A stretch of DNA of 64,000 nt from NCBI GenBank assembly GCA_905221605.1, contig CAJNDS010002499.1, forward strand, positions 150,001-214,000, given 5' to 3'. The position numbers were made by a program, and so were the translations under genes. Each line of letters begins with the position of its first letter. Within the stretch, counting starts at the first letter, position 1. Positions 34,050 to 46,215 of the stretch are shown here, in pieces. Source of the DNA: Symbiodinium natans. Lineage: Eukaryota; Sar; Dinophyceae; Suessiales; Symbiodiniaceae. A model generated the notes under the pieces. It was not told the origin of the DNA. It saw only the letters and a program-made list of their open reading frames with translations, and searched no databases.

Positions 34050-36780
34050 AGCCACAGCAAGGTAGTGCAAGAGATTCCCTGCGCCTCTGCAGAGATAGTT
34101 GCAGTCCCACACCCTGAGCCCAGCCACCGGAATTAGGGGATTCGCGATGAAGGAGCACGTGCGAAGAAACCCTCGCACAGCTCTCAGCCTTGAAGCCTTC
34201 GAATGAGGTCCTGGACCAGAAAACCTGCTATTTCTCCCAGAAGCCTTGTCGCGAGATAAGAATTTCAGGGCATGCTGCGCAGCCCCCATTGAAGAGCCCC
34301 AGATTTGCTGGCTAAGGTCACAAACCGCAAGCCGTCACAAAGCCCACATTTGAAAGTTCAAGGCCCTTCACCTTATCTCTCTGCAGGGGCGGAATTGAAA
34401 AACTTGAACTTGCCGGAAGCAGTTCGGATGCGACGTGCAACAGGAAGCCACGCTGAAAGCCACTGAAAGCCGTAGTGAACTCGGTGGTGAAGGGGTCAAG
34501 GATGGAAGATGTTTCTGGTCAAGCACGAAGGAGCTCCGCAAAAAGGATAGCAGCAGCGAAGGCATAATGAAACGGCAGAAACCGCGCCTGACCATCAGTC
34601 CGTCTATTTTGCCCCTCATATGACGAGCATCTAGTGAGGATCGGCCTGGGAACGACTACTACGACCTTCCGTGGCGAGAAAAAGAAAAGTCGGGCAGTCC
34701 TCAGAGCTGCAAGGGACGCACCAGGGAACGCTGTAAAAAGCAAAGACTTGCAATGGCAGTCTCAAAGTCTACAATACAGATGGGATGGGCAACGCTGCCC
34801 CTACTACAGTTGAACCCCCCCCCCCCCCTCCCCCAAATCCGAAAAGGCGAAAGCGGCCAAGCGGCTCACCCCAAGGAAGAAGTTAGGATTCACTTCAAGG
34901 AGCCTGTCCCGGGGTGGTATTTGGCAATTTCCGTAGTGTGTGTGCAGTCCCTTGCAGCCGACTTGAGCCTTCAGCATTCTTGAGCCCAACGCACAGCTGT
35001 AGGTTGAGTTGAGGCTTTTGATGGTCTCGTAAGTCTAGTATCGCTGATCCAGGTGGAAGAGGGTTTGTCGGCTTCCGGGCTCCCTAAACAACGCTGAAGG
35101 GCCAAGTGCAAGATGTACACTCCGGCCAGCACCCCGAAAGCATTGGTCAGTCCTGGCAATCTCAGGCTTGACAGAAGTGCAGCACAGGCTCTGACAGCAG
35201 AAGCTCTTGGACGCAGCCAAGCCGCGATCCCCCAATTCCGCCGAGAAAGCCCTCTCTCTGACTTGGCATCAGGCCCTGCCTAGCTTCGGAGCTGTTTCCT
35301 GCCCTGTCTGAGCCCTCAGCCTGGCCTGTTGCGACGTGTTGCGGCTACTTGCGCTGAGGTGGCTGCCTGGCAGGGCAACAGCCAGGACTCCGCCGCTCGA
35401 AGTGGGGGTGGGGGCGGTAGAGGGAGCGAGAGCGAGGGGTGGGGGGGTAGGAAGGGCTCGGGGATTCAAGGTTTGAAGAGCCCACCTTCTGGCCATGGCT
35501 CAATGCTTCGGCTTCGGCAGCATTCGAGAAACTGCGGACTGAGGCGGAGGCGCCGCAGCAGCACCCCCGCGATCAGGATAGACCTTGGCAAAACGGCACT
35601 GAGCATCCCGGAAGCCTTCATAAGCCTTAAAAGAGCCGAGCACACGCAAAGTAGGAAGCCGGTCTACGGCAAGCAATCAGTCAAGGCCGAAGGTTTCTTG
35701 GCCCGGGAAGGCAAGAGCTTGCGAGTTGAGGACCTGTCTTCTTGCTCCTTTTTTCATCGGATGGCGGGGTGGTTGGCTTTTAGGGAGTTGGATGAAACTG
35801 GTTTGATACACTTATGTCTTATGTTGGTTCACTTTTAGAGTGAAGCCAGTCTTGTTGGACCCGGCCAGCTTGAGCGCCCGGGGACGAATATCTATTGCAA
35901 GGCCACTTGCTGGGTTTCAGCGGTCACGTGCAGTCTCTGTCCGCTCCCGGCGAGTCTGGCGGGTGCTCGATTCCGCGTCCCTTGCCCATCTTTGTCTGAA
36001 GTTCAACCCGGTGCTGCTGAGGAGATCCTAACTCCTGGTTTGCTTTTTTGTTGTTGCGGTCATGCGATTCACTGAAGCAAGTAGGAAGCTCCTGAGTAGC
36101 AAGCCTCTTCGGTTTCCAGCTCTCCATGTCATGGTGCCACAGTGCGCAGACCAGTTTAGCAACTTCTGAGCAAAGACAAATCAGCGTCTATCACTGCCAT
36201 CCCCATGAATTTGCAGACGTCTTATGACATCCCATTCAGCTCATACTGAGGTTGAATAAATGAACATGGTTCCTGAGCCCAGACTGCGCCCCCATCTCAG
36301 TGGCAAGCGATGAGGCCCGAAGGCGTCCTCGAGACTGACGGTAGCTACGGGGGGCCCGAGAAATTCTTCGTGCCGTTTCAGAGGGTCCCTACGAGGGCCT
36401 CCTGGGTTTGAGGAGTTTAGCATAGTTTAGCACAAACTGGCAGCTGTGGGATGTCCTGAGGTTGCCTTTTGTGTGAATTTGTCGGGTCAGGGCTAATTAC
36501 TCGGGACACCCTGAATCATATCTCCCGGCATCCTTACATCCTCTCAGGAGATATCGCCACGCACAAGTATACGAGCAAGGGCTTCAGAATGCATAAGACA
36601 TCAACATGTTGACCAGGGCTGCGATTAGCGCACCGCCGAGCAAGCGACTATTGAGCCCCCCGGAGATCCAAAAGCAAGCACCCCCCAGCGGCCTGACACC
36701 AGGCGGCAGCGATGCAAAGGAGCGCTCCTCGCAGGCTGCGACCTCGGCCGTGTGAGGGTTTGGCAAGGCTCCTGGGACTC
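34050..36780. other. Stretch without a confident gene
   Basis: Contains a 62-codon plus-strand frame at 34435-34623 ('SSTKELRKKDSSSEG'), a C-run at about 34807-34827 and open frames on both strands at 35.3-35.8 kb with biased Arg/Gly/Pro use. None has enough support to call. Confidence 0.45.
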
Positions 36781-36782
36781 GA

Positions 36783-36837
36783 AGGTTTAGGGTTTAGGGT
36801 GTAGGGCTTAGGGTTGAGGGTTGAGGGTTTAGGGTTC
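36783..36837 (+). repeat. Interstitial telomeric array (degenerate)
   Basis: Seven to eight TTTAGGG-like units, several changed to TGTAGGG, CTTAGGG or TTGAGGG. Confidence 0.9.
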
Positions 36838-37450
36838 AAGCCCCATGGCAGGGGCCCCCTTGCAGAAGGGCCTGATCTCATAGATGCCAGGCCGGGCTGA
36901 GCAGTGTCACCTTCGAGTGCCCTGGCTGCAGGCGGCTGCAGCCTACCCGGAATCATCTGCATCTAGGACCCGAGATTCGCAAGGTAGAGAGTTTGTATAC
37001 ACCTTTGAGGGATTGCCATGCTTGGATCGCCAAGAACCTAAAGCTGCAAATTTACAGAACATGGAGTTGAAGCTCAGCCAGCATTCCACCAAACTTTGGC
37101 CGGCTTTTCGACATGGAGTGCTCGCGAGGCGCTCTTTATGAAGTCTTGCATTGTTTGGGGTGTTGGCGGCATAGCACAGTTGTGGGCATTTCTTGTTTCA
37201 GGACTTCGGTTTTTCTCCTGGTTCGGAGCTTTGTACCTAAACCACATTCTGAGCATAGCAACTGGATAGTATGAGCTTGATGAATAAAGCACGAAACCCC
37301 CCCCCCCCCATGGCCCAAGGCCCCAAACTGCTTGGCTCCTGGCATTGCTGGCAATGAAGACTGTTTCCGCTGCCGCGACCTTCAGTTGCTCATTGATCTC
37401 CCATCTAGCAAAAACCGTCCTTGTACATGTGTAGTTGCAAATTCGACGCT

Positions 37451-37873
37451 TCATCCAGTTTCACCCAAGACTGCGGCAAACTGGAAGTAGTGGCGCTGCT
37501 TGTAGACTGCGTACACTCCCGTTTTATGATCTGCCCTGATGCCCTGACTTTGCACCCTTGAGTTGGTTTGGCGGGCCACGCCACGCCTTGAGCCCTGACC
37601 CTTGACAGCTACAAAACGCCCCCCCCATGGCTTTGGGCGACGTCTGGCAGACGTCCCTGTCTTCTTCTTTGGATGGGCATCCAGGAAATCGGCTAACTGG
37701 CGAACTGGGCCAGTGTGAGGCGGTGTTAAAAGGCTTTGGGCTGTGAGGAACTCCACGCGTGTGCACGAAGCAGCACGCGGGTTCTGTGGCGCTCGGGCGC
37801 GAGTGAATCTATGGTTTCCCGCCATAGAAGGCTGGCGCAGTCCTGAGCTCCCAGCTGGCGGCGGCGGCGGCAC
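37451..37873 (-). CDS. Hypothetical basic protein frame, 140 codons
   Basis: The frame includes 'VRQLADFLDAHPKKKTG', a basic 'SARRRPKPWGGRFVAVKG' and ends 'KQRHYFQFAAVLGETG'. The N-terminal part is Pro-rich and may be intron. Lys/Arg-rich composition would suit a nucleic-acid-binding protein, but no domain is seen. Confidence 0.37.
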   Translation of the reverse strand: MPPPPPAGSSGLRQPSMAGNHRFTRARAPQNPRAASCTRVEFLTAQSLLTPPHTGPVRQLADFLDAHPKKKTGTSARRRPKPWGGRFVAVKGQGSRRGVARQTNSRVQSQGIRADHKTGVYAVYKQRHYFQFAAVLGETG

Positions 37874-38132
37874 GGCTGCCCGCTGGGGGCCCTCCTGGAT
37901 GACCTGATGGGTTGCTACTTCGTTGAACCCCCATATGGGGTTTCAGCTCCAGAGTTTAAGAGTGGAATCTCTGGGGGACTTGCGTTTTGGGGGGTAGGAG
38001 ATGGGTAGGAGCTTCGTAGCTGAGAGGTCGAAAGGACTTCTTGCTTGTAGGTCCTTGCGGCTGTGTTGTTTCGCAGCTTGGTTCTGAGTTGTCCTGATGA
38101 TGGGAGCGCCCCGCGTGGGTTCTGCGGATTAA

Positions 38133-38420
38133 TTGTTTTCCTTATTGAAGCCCAAGAGCAAGAAGAGCCAGGAGACTTTTCAGGCTGAGAGTACTTCAGT
38201 TGAAGTGCGCCCTCAACCAGGAGCCATGAAACCCCCCCCAGATTGCAGATGCTCAAACAAATGCTACGGAGCATGCAAAACAAGGGCTGAAAAAAAGCGC
38301 GTTAGCTCTCCTGGAAAGCTGGGCGGCCTCGAGGGGAGGCCAGTTGAAGCTTCGCTGCATGGACGCGGCTTTGACGCCATCCTCAACCTGCCCCACAAAT
38401 TACCAGGAGATGGCCCTTAA
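38133..38420 (+). CDS. Candidate plus-strand exon(s)
   Basis: The frame contains 'PKSKKSQETFQ' directly after a TTGAAG acceptor-like site, then 'AESTSVEVRPQPGAMK', a Cys cluster ('CRCSNKCYGACK') and 'GRGFDAILNLPHKLPG'. It starts at TTG, so an upstream exon is required. May be one gene with the frames at 38.77 and 39.47 kb. Confidence 0.33.
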   Translation: MFSLLKPKSKKSQETFQAESTSVEVRPQPGAMKPPPDCRCSNKCYGACKTRAEKKRVSSPGKLGGLEGRPVEASLHGRGFDAILNLPHKLPGDGP

Positions 38421-38768
38421 AAACCCAAGGATGGCCCTTAAAACCCTCTGAAAAACATTCCGGAATATGACCCTATGAAACCCAAACAGGGGAAAATACA
38501 AGAAGGTTCCAAGGGCCTACCCAGATCATGGAGAGTCTGGAGCAGGTTTCTGCAGTTCGCAAGGGATCTGGATAACTCCGAAGAGTGGGCCTGAAAATGC
38601 CTGAAACACCAAAACCTACAAGTAAGACAGCGAGGATCCAAGTACAACATCCTCAGGAGGGTCTTGGGTTTGAGGTCGGCTGCGAGGCTTGCGGATTTGG
38701 GCGGTGTCACATCTCACCTGCACACCAAGACCCATTTGGATCCGGGGTTCGCGGTTGTATGATTCAGC

Positions 38769-39014
38769 ATGAAGCTCATTGCAGCCACAAGTTCAAGCCA
38801 CCTGCTGCACTCGCTGCCAAGTCTGCAGGTCGCTGTCGTCCTGCGTATGCGCAGATGCTCTGAGCAGCTTCGCTCTCTTTTTCTGGAAGATGTGAGGGCC
38901 GAAGGGTCGGAGTCACTTCGCCGGGTCATGCGATCATGCCCTCAGATCTGGCTGTTGAAGTGCGTATTGGCACACAAGATGGCACACAGGAATCTAGGAA
39001 AATCTAGACTGTGA
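38769..39014 (+). CDS. Hypothetical protein, 81 codons from ATG
   Basis: ATG to TGA. The first 20 residues are hydrophobic/Ser-rich; then two amphipathic helices follow, 'LRMRRCSEQLRSLFLEDV' and 'SESLRRVMRSCPQIWLLKC', with a basic end. No family recognised. The minus strand is also open here. Confidence 0.38.
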   Translation: MKLIAATSSSHLLHSLPSLQVAVVLRMRRCSEQLRSLFLEDVRAEGSESLRRVMRSCPQIWLLKCVLAHKMAHRNLGKSRL

Positions 39015-39465
39015 GGATGGGAACCTCTAACGAAATCGGAAGGGCTAAGTGAAGCCAAGTGAAGCCAAGATCTGGGCCACGGGGGATTGCTGAGGCCTTC
39101 AGGTTCTCCGGTAACCCCGGCTTGATCGCCACGGGCTGGTCCAAGCCCAGCCTGCCGCACACGATGCTTTGTTGGTGTTTGTTGTTGATCGTGTCTTTGT
39201 TCAGCGACTACAGCAACTTACAGCAACCACGGCGCCGGAAGCTTTCCCAGCCCATGAACGCATGGTGGGGCTGCCTGGAGTTCGCGCAGATTCTGTAGAC
39301 TCTTTCTCGAGTCTGTAAACTTTCTTGCTTTCGGGGAGGGCTGCAGGGCTTGAAACCAGGGATTCCGAAAAAGACCTGCATCCCGCCGACCGCAAAGACA
39401 CATCGACTCCCCTCCGGCCCTCCCTGTCGCGGCCTCTCCATTACCGCTTTTTTCCTTTCTTCCAC

Positions 39466-39708
39466 CTGAAAGAGAAATGGCGGGAACAAGAGCTTGAAGC
39501 AATGGAGGGCGTTCGCAGGTCTGAGGAACTGACAATTCTTGCGGCCGTGATTGTTCTGACCCGTGGGCGTCTCCACGGATTTGGAACTATGAGTTCTGGG
39601 TGTAAAAGCTTTGGTTTCGCGAAGCCTGAGCTACAACCTTCCATGGAAGTGCTGATGCCAGGCCCGTTGAAGCAAAATACCTTGTTGCAACCGTCCTGTC
39701 TCACCTGA
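39466..39708 (+). CDS. Candidate coiled-coil exon, plus strand
   Basis: Encodes 'KEKWREQELEAMEGVRR' then 'SEELTILAAVIVLTRGR'. CAG|GTCTGAGG after 'GV' is a possible donor, so the exon may be only about 45 nt; otherwise the frame runs to TGA at 39708 with 'PSMEVLMPGPLKQNTLL'. The helix-forming Glu/Lys start argues for coding; no family recognised. Confidence 0.4.
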   Translation: MKEKWREQELEAMEGVRRSEELTILAAVIVLTRGRLHGFGTMSSGCKSFGFAKPELQPSMEVLMPGPLKQNTLLQPSCLT

Positions 39709-40202
39709 GTGTGGGATCGAGGCAATGATCAGCAGTGCGTTGCTTGGGGCTTCTCCTATCATCTCCTGGGCTATCTGACGGCTTGCAGAATATCACCCGA
39801 CCTTTCAAACCTCGACTAAGTCTCAATCGCTCTCCTCCGACAGACCGCGCACCTTCCGCTTCGCACCACGCCAGACATGCTGCCATGGTTTCAGCTGCTT
39901 TGTAGTGGCGTTGACCTTCAAAAGCATGCATGGCCAGAGAACCTCGAAACCTAAACTGAAAACCTGGCACTGCTGAGTCCCTGAATCCATACAAAAACCT
40001 TGGCAGTGTGGGCAGCATGAACCTTTCAATGTGCCAGCGTCTGATGAACTCGAAAGCTGCCGTCTGTTCCGAAATTTGAGACCTACGAAAAAGACCTCTC
40101 GCGGGCTCCTCCTGCCACAACTCTCTTTGATGCCTACGGGGCCTCTGGAGGCCCTACGAAAGGCACACGCCTAAGCACCGAGTCGACGCTGTTCTTCTAT
40201 GT

Positions 40203-40451
40203 CTATGCTCTAGGCAAGGGCAGCTGACCCTTCCTGCACAGCGCGGCATCCAGAGCATCGCACCCAAAGCGTCGCAAATAGTGCAGAAAAGCGTGTAGAA
40301 CCCATAGAGCACCAACTAAGTGCAGCTCGAATCTGCGCAGAAAGTCTCTTGAGTGAACTGATTCTATATTGCCTTTTGGTTGTGCGAAACACCTTAGGGA
40401 AGGTGTAAACTCACAAGCCTGACGGGTCGACGCATAAGAAAGCCAGGTCAA
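40203..40451 (-). CDS. Candidate terminal exon, helical
   Basis: The frame reads 'NIESVHSRDFLRRFELHL', 'VGALWVLHAFLHYLRRFG' and 'CDALDAALCRKGQLPL' before a TAG stop. Helical with a hydrophobic central stretch that is short for a membrane span. The first codon is TTG, so an upstream exon is expected. No family recognised. Confidence 0.43.
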   Translation of the reverse strand: MTWLSYASTRQACEFTPSLRCFAQPKGNIESVHSRDFLRRFELHLVGALWVLHAFLHYLRRFGCDALDAALCRKGQLPLPRA

Positions 40452-41757
40452 CTTTTATGCCGCTAGACGAAGCCCTGAAGCGCTAAACCTGTGGCTGCGG
40501 GCCCACACATAGGACTTAGGCCCCGGAACCAACATCAATTCCCGCGCCTCCCAATAGTTCTTCGTCGGGCCTGAAACGCCCCTGCCACGCTCTGTGCAAA
40601 GATTACGCTGGTGTTTGGGTGTGAAAGGTTGAGAGGGGGTTGAGGGGTTGAGGGGAGGGGTGCTTCTCGGGCCATCCTCGCGCAGGGCCGAGAGACTGCG
40701 GCTACACGCCTACCCTTCCGGATATAAGAGTGACCAGCAAGCCGCGCCTGGTCCACCATTGTTTCTGCGAGTGTGGTGTGCCATCTTGGACCTGCACTTG
40801 AATCTTCTTGATTGCTTCATTAGCTTCGCCCTCACTGTAGTGTAGGGGAATATGGGGGGGGGGGGGTCGGGGTCGGCACGAGCTACCATGTTTTCGTTTT
40901 TCAACAAGGCTTGTGCTCTGCCATGACGTGCTTCAAAGTTTCAACACACGCAAGATCAGCTAGCGAAGGGCTGAACGTGAAGGGCATCTTGGATCAGCCG
41001 TTGGCCGCAAGACGAACTTCTTGTGACGAGCACGCCTGGTCGCGACCCGAAACCCGGAACGAATGCAACTGTTCTTCGAGACGCTGCCGGCATGTCGTCC
41101 GAAGCTTGCGCTCGCATGCATTGTCAAGAGGCCCGTCCTGTCCTGGAAACAACACCAGCGCCGAAATGGCTCGAGGACTCGGCCCTGTGTGCCCCCCGAT
41201 GACGATAAACTCCCCCCCCCCCCCCACCCAACAATAAGTACACTATTGAGTCAACATGACTCAACATCACCATGAAAAGCACCAGTGGGATGGTCAGCTT
41301 ACTTGCTCGTTCTGGCTCTGTGTAGCAAGATGCTATGGGTGACCGGTGCTGACCTGGACGATTGATGCAGGTCTCGTGGGCTTTGCGTCTTCAGGGGCCC
41401 CGCTTGAGACCTTTAGCAAGTGCAGCAAGTTGCGGGGGCCTTCATGTGAACAAAACTTAAACAAAGGGAGGCTCTTTCAAACCCAAACTGCAGGCTAACA
41501 CAGCACAGCCGCAAAACCCTAGTCGAAGACAACCGCCGCGAGTCTGAGGCCCGAGGTGCGACAACTCTGGGCTTCAGTTTCAGGGGGCGGACTGCAGAGT
41601 TTGACTGGGCAGCACGCCATCCAAGACTCGTGGCCGGCCCGCTGGAGGTAGTGGATGATGTCCACCCGATCCTTTTCAGCTTCGTGGGGCTTCACGGGGC
41701 GACATCCGACCAAGCTTTCTCAACTTGGACCTGTTGCTGTGTCGGGATGACGTTGCG

Positions 41758-41817
41758 GGCGCGCGCACACACACACACACAAACACACCCACACCCACCC
41801 ACGCGCGCGCGCGCGCA
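41758..41817. repeat. Alternating purine-pyrimidine tract
   Basis: GC units, then about ten AC units with interruptions, then about seven GC/CG units: some 60 bp of alternating purine and pyrimidine. Confidence 0.9.
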
Positions 41818-42749
41818 TCGCTGTATTGCACTTGTTCTGTACGTGAGTCTGTGTGCCCCACATAAACCTACCGTCTTGGGTTGCTCTTAACTTATTAGTA
41901 CTTATTAGTATGGCGAGGTCTCCCGGCTGCAGGTGGAAGCAACTTGGACACTCTTGTTTTGTTTCGGTAAACGAAAGCACAAAAGGAAAAAACCAAAAAA
42001 TCTCACGCTCGTTGGAACTTTTGGAAAAGCCGAGAAGAGAGGGCAACAACAATGTGGTGTTTGGTTTTTGCTTTCTGTTTCTTAACTTTTAGTTTTGCCT
42101 CCTTTTTGGTTTCTTTGGTTTACACTGGTACCCGACTAGTATAGGGCCCCTTGCAATGGCACATCCGCTCTGCGGCGCGTCCTCACAGTGGTGCAACTTT
42201 CCTTACCACCTTTTTCCCAATATTCGCATTGTAGAATCTTGAAGGCGCTTTTTAAAAAGCTCTCAAGTATCATGAGCTCAGTTGCACTCGATCCTGTGTT
42301 GCGAAAGCGGGGTACCAATGCTTGTCTTTTGACCCTACGGCTTCTGTTGCGCACTAAGACTTTCCTGTGAATGTAGACTGGACTGGGCCCGAAGTAGCAA
42401 GCGTGTAGTGGCGTGTAGCCTTTATTGTCGAAGATGTGCCCCCATGCCGAAAAGACAAAGGCGACGAAGGGCCGCGAGACTTAAACAGTCTTCGTCTGAG
42501 CTGTATTGCAAACTGAGTGAAACCTGCTTCGCTCCTGCCAGCTTTCGAGGCCGCGGAAGTTCATGTTGATGACTCCTGCAATCCCACGGAAAGTCTTGAA
42601 GCCGCCATTGCAAACCTAATCAGCTTGAGCACTATGCCGTGTTGGGAACCATAAACCTCTGAAGTGGCTATGGTCATCCTCACCAAGAGGCTTCATCAGT
42701 GAGCTCCCGCCGTTCTAGCGATCACTGGCTTCTTCCCAGCGCGTTGCAG

Positions 42750-43583
42750 GTTGCAGCCATGCGGTTTCGAGTTGCTCTCGGAATATCAGGTGCTAACCAG
42801 TGCTCTTACAAAACATCAAGCCTTGAGAACAAAGAGCCGAGGAAGTGCGGAAAAGGTGAGGTGTTCGCGCCTACCAGACATACACACTGAGCGACTTCTC
42901 AAATGCTGAAGGCCAAATGCCTAGATTTGCCCCAACTCCCGGAAAACACAGAGATGGTTAAGTCCCGGCATCCTCCCGCGAAGGCGCGAGGATTCTTGAG
43001 GAATGCCATCATGTTCCTGAAGAAGGCAGATGACCCAGAGGCTCAGGAATTTTGGGGATGTTTGGGGGGGTCGGGCCTGGGGCAGCCATGGCTCAGAGGG
43101 GTTGTGCCCTCAGTTGCAGCTGGGCTACAGCTGCGGGTGCTGGTTTGGTAGAATCTAGCCAGTCCTCAGGGTGCTGAGCGCCAGAGCCTGAACTGGGGGC
43201 TGCAAGGGCTGAACAACCTGTGTGAGTTTAGTGCTGCATTCGGTCTGCGGCACTTCTTGCCAACCCCGGAACACCCATCCTAAACTCTAAACCCTAAACC
43301 CTGAACCCTGAACCCTAAACCCTAAACCCTAAACCCTAAACCCTAAACCTGTAGACGGCTCGCTTGAAACGACGAGGCAATCCGAGGCCTCGGGCCGTAG
43401 GTGCCAATACCGGCTACCCTCCTACCCTCCTACACCTGCAGAGCCAAGAACCCCCCCAGCCTCTCAGTCCAGAGGATGCCGCTGGCTTCCAACTTCGCCG
43501 AGTGCTTGACCCAACCTTGTTAAGCAAGGCGGTTAAGGCGGCGGTTTTCGCAAGTGCGCAAGAAGGACAAGGCAGGAGATCAG
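42750..43583 (+). CDS. Plus-strand gene fragment with three candidate exons
   Basis: Three pieces on the same strand. 42750-42789 follows TTGCAG and ends at CAG|GTGCTA ('VAAMRFRVALGIS'). 42903-43151 is an open frame from ATG with 'MVKSRHPPAKARGFLRNAIM' and 'FLKKADDPEAQEFWG'. 43442-43583 follows CTGCAG and ends at CAG|GTAGTC ('SPEDAAGFQLRRVLDPTLLS', 'KAVKAAVFASAQEGQG'). A telomeric array (43280-43350) sits in the presumed intron before the third. The phases between pieces were not all resolved. Soluble, basic/helical protein; no family recognised. Confidence 0.45.
43280..43350 (-). repeat. Interstitial telomeric array, CCCTAAA orientation
   Basis: About ten CCCTAAA/CCCTGAA units. Confidence 0.95.
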
Positions 43584-44916
43584 GTAGTCAGGTCAAACTC
43601 TGCGGATACCCCATCGGACACGGGCTGACTAGATGCAGCTCCTGATGTCATGATGTCCATTTCTCGAATAGTAGGTCTGCAAGGGACATCTCGAAAATAG
43701 AACTGAAACATCGCACAGATCAATTCCGCCGTTTGCCACCGCCAAACGTTTTCTGCATGTGCTGTTAATTACAACGCTTTCAAGCCATCCGCTCCGAATG
43801 CCAACCATGTTAAATGTCGGGGGTGACAGTCTTTCCCAATGTGCGAATGTCGGAATGGACAAGATACAGCGATTTCTGCGCACTAAGGATACTCACCTTC
43901 ATGCACAGGACTATTCTTGTCAAGCTGTAGAAGGGAAGGGCTCCCCTCACTCTTCTCACAGCAAGAAGACCCCGCAGCATCGCACTTGCCGCAGCGATCT
44001 GCAAGCAAATCACCAACAAGTGCCCAGTACCGCCGTGACTGCCTCTTGTCTATGCAGGCCAACGCAATACGTCGCATGCACATTCCCCGGCATACCTTAA
44101 CTCGTCTTACCAGCGGACTAACAGTTTCACACAAAAAACCCACGCTACCCGACATCAATTTCAATTTGGACCTTGCTCTACAAATTCGTTGCGTTGCTGG
44201 GGCCCGGGCCGCTGCGCTGGTTCATCGCTGCCGTTCGCCCCATGACACCATACAAGTTGGGTCCAGCCAGGGTTCCTGGTGTCGGCTCGTTCTTGGAGGG
44301 CTTGACTTGGCTTGATGGCTTTCTAAGGCTTTCTACAGGTTTCTCAACGTCTTGGGCACGAGACCCCCAACATTGAGAAGCCCCCCCCCCCCCCCCAAAT
44401 AGCGCCACATGAATCATATGAAGGACACAACTCCGGGCTTCCAGCCGTAGGGGTTGGTGCCATCTCTGCGAATGGTGTGGCACCTTGCGGTCGCAGCTTA
44501 AGGTGAGGAATGGGACTTGCATCTTAAGACCCCAAACGGGGTCTGAACTGGGGTCTCCCCCCAAGAGTTGGCACCAGAGTGCCCCCAAAACCCATTCCGG
44601 ACTTCCGCTTGCTCACCCAATCGTTCGCTCATTCCTTTTTGGCCCCTGCGTTTCGCTAGGTGAGTTTCCCCCGCAGCCGCAGCGCGGGTCATCTGTGCAA
44701 AACTTCCTTAGGCAACATGCGCCGCTCGTTCAAAATCACTATGGATTGCCAAACTTCAGCAGTCCACGAAAGAGGTTGTCCTGCTTTGAACCCGTGGGGA
44801 TTGGAATGGGTTCTGCCTGAATCCGCCGCACGGGTCTGCAGTCAGCCAGTCCTTCCATAACCCCGAAGGGTACCCATTCCATTCCAGACCCACTACAATC
44901 TGAAGGCTCAAGTGAT

Positions 44917-45180
44917 TTGGCCGAAGGTGACCCCAGCCGTGCCACCATTACCCGCATACCAAGCTTGCACCTGGTGACAAGGTTTGCCGCCGTGCTGCCG
45001 CACGATGTTTGGCTGATTGGTGAGAACTGTTTGCGCTTTTTGGTGCCCTGCTTCGCTGGTGCCTTTGGTGCTTTGATATGCTTTGTCGGGCGCATGTCGA
45101 ATGTGTGTTTCCATTGCTTACGCCCCGACGAAGGTTTAGGGTTTAGGGCTGAAGAAGGACTCACTGTCTTCCCCCCCTAG
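44917..45180 (+). CDS. Hydrophobic open frame, uncertain strand
   Basis: Contains 'RFLVPCFAGAFGALICFVG', long enough for a membrane helix, after 'LPHDVWLIGENC'. The minus strand has an overlapping 141-codon frame (44739-45164) with a basic N-terminus. The 3' end enters a short TTTAGGG repeat. Low certainty. Confidence 0.25.
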   Translation: MAEGDPSRATITRIPSLHLVTRFAAVLPHDVWLIGENCLRFLVPCFAGAFGALICFVGRMSNVCFHCLRPDEGLGFRAEEGLTVFPP

Positions 45181-45640
45181 CACTCGTTGGGTGCTTGAGG
45201 GGTGCCGGGCCAGCAGAAAAGGTCCGGACTCTGCCAGCTTGAGCTCCAAGCGGAGGGGTGATGACGTTTACAAGTTTACGGAGCCCCTGAGATGCCGGGA
45301 TTGCTCGTGCTCTCTTGCACCAACCACCCCGTGGCACCAGGTGCTGACGGTCAGATGGCTTTTCGGGAGCAAAGTGACCGAAGCCCGAGCAAAGACTCGT
45401 GATACACCAGCCGGCCTAGGGGACATGCCTTCAAGAGCAATAGAAGCTGAGCAGCAGGCTGTGCGCAGTGCTTCCTCGGTTCACTGACCGGTCAGGATGC
45501 AACTTATGGTTCAAGGCAGTTCAAGGTCCGCTTCAGTCGTGTGTAAACCCTTAATTGGCCTCGGCCCCATGGGCGTCAGCGGCTCCCCCATAGAGACCTT
45601 CTTTCATCCCCTGCCTGGAGTGCCCTGCACTGAAAGCAGC

Positions 45641-45687
45641 ACGTCGTCACGTCGTCACGTCGTCACGTCGTCACGACGTCACGACGC
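45641..45687. repeat. 8-bp tandem repeat ACGTCGTC
   Basis: Five units of ACGTCGTC with an inverted ACGACGTC at the end; rich in CpG and ACGT palindromes. Confidence 0.9.
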
Positions 45688-46146
45688 GTCTGCGGGAGAT
45701 GGTCTGGGGCGGAGGGTTGTGAATTTTAACAGACTATAAAACCTTTCTTAGGCTGTTCAATTGACCTGAACCCTATTAGGGCTCTGCCGCCCGAGCTCTT
45801 GAAGAGCAGCTGGCCGCGGACCAAGTTGCCCTGCAGCGCGAGTTCAGTTCTCAGCTCTAAGCCTCTAAGCCGAACTCCGAGGCCCCCCCATGTTTCAGGG
45901 CTTTGGGAGGCTCTGCTTTGGGTTAGTGCTTCGGACTTTGCAAAAGTCTGTTGGATGTCAGGGTCTAGCAGTCTATTTCGAGTGAGCCCGAAGCAGTCCC
46001 TGTGCTGCTAGGTGCCTAGTAGACCGACAGCAGGCGTGTGAAACTCAAGACCTTGAGACCTTGTGGCCTTCGCCTCAGCATGCTCAAACGTTGCACCCTG
46101 AATTCCAAGCCTTAGTGCAAAGGCTATGCCAGTCGTGTCGGCCAAC

Positions 46147-46215
46147 CTCTGGAAGCACGAAGTCATCGCCGACATCGATGTCGTCGATTTGCTTGTAGGA
46201 TCTCGCGTTGCATTG
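46147..46215 (-). CDS. Candidate internal exon, 23 codons
   Basis: Bounded by CCTGAG| and CCAGAG|GTTGGC, phase 0 at both ends. It encodes 'CNARSYKQIDDIDVGDDFVL' plus 'PE', an acidic segment that looks like part of a folded domain. Neighbouring exons were not found; a longer minus frame (46008-46673) overlaps in another phase. Confidence 0.42.
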
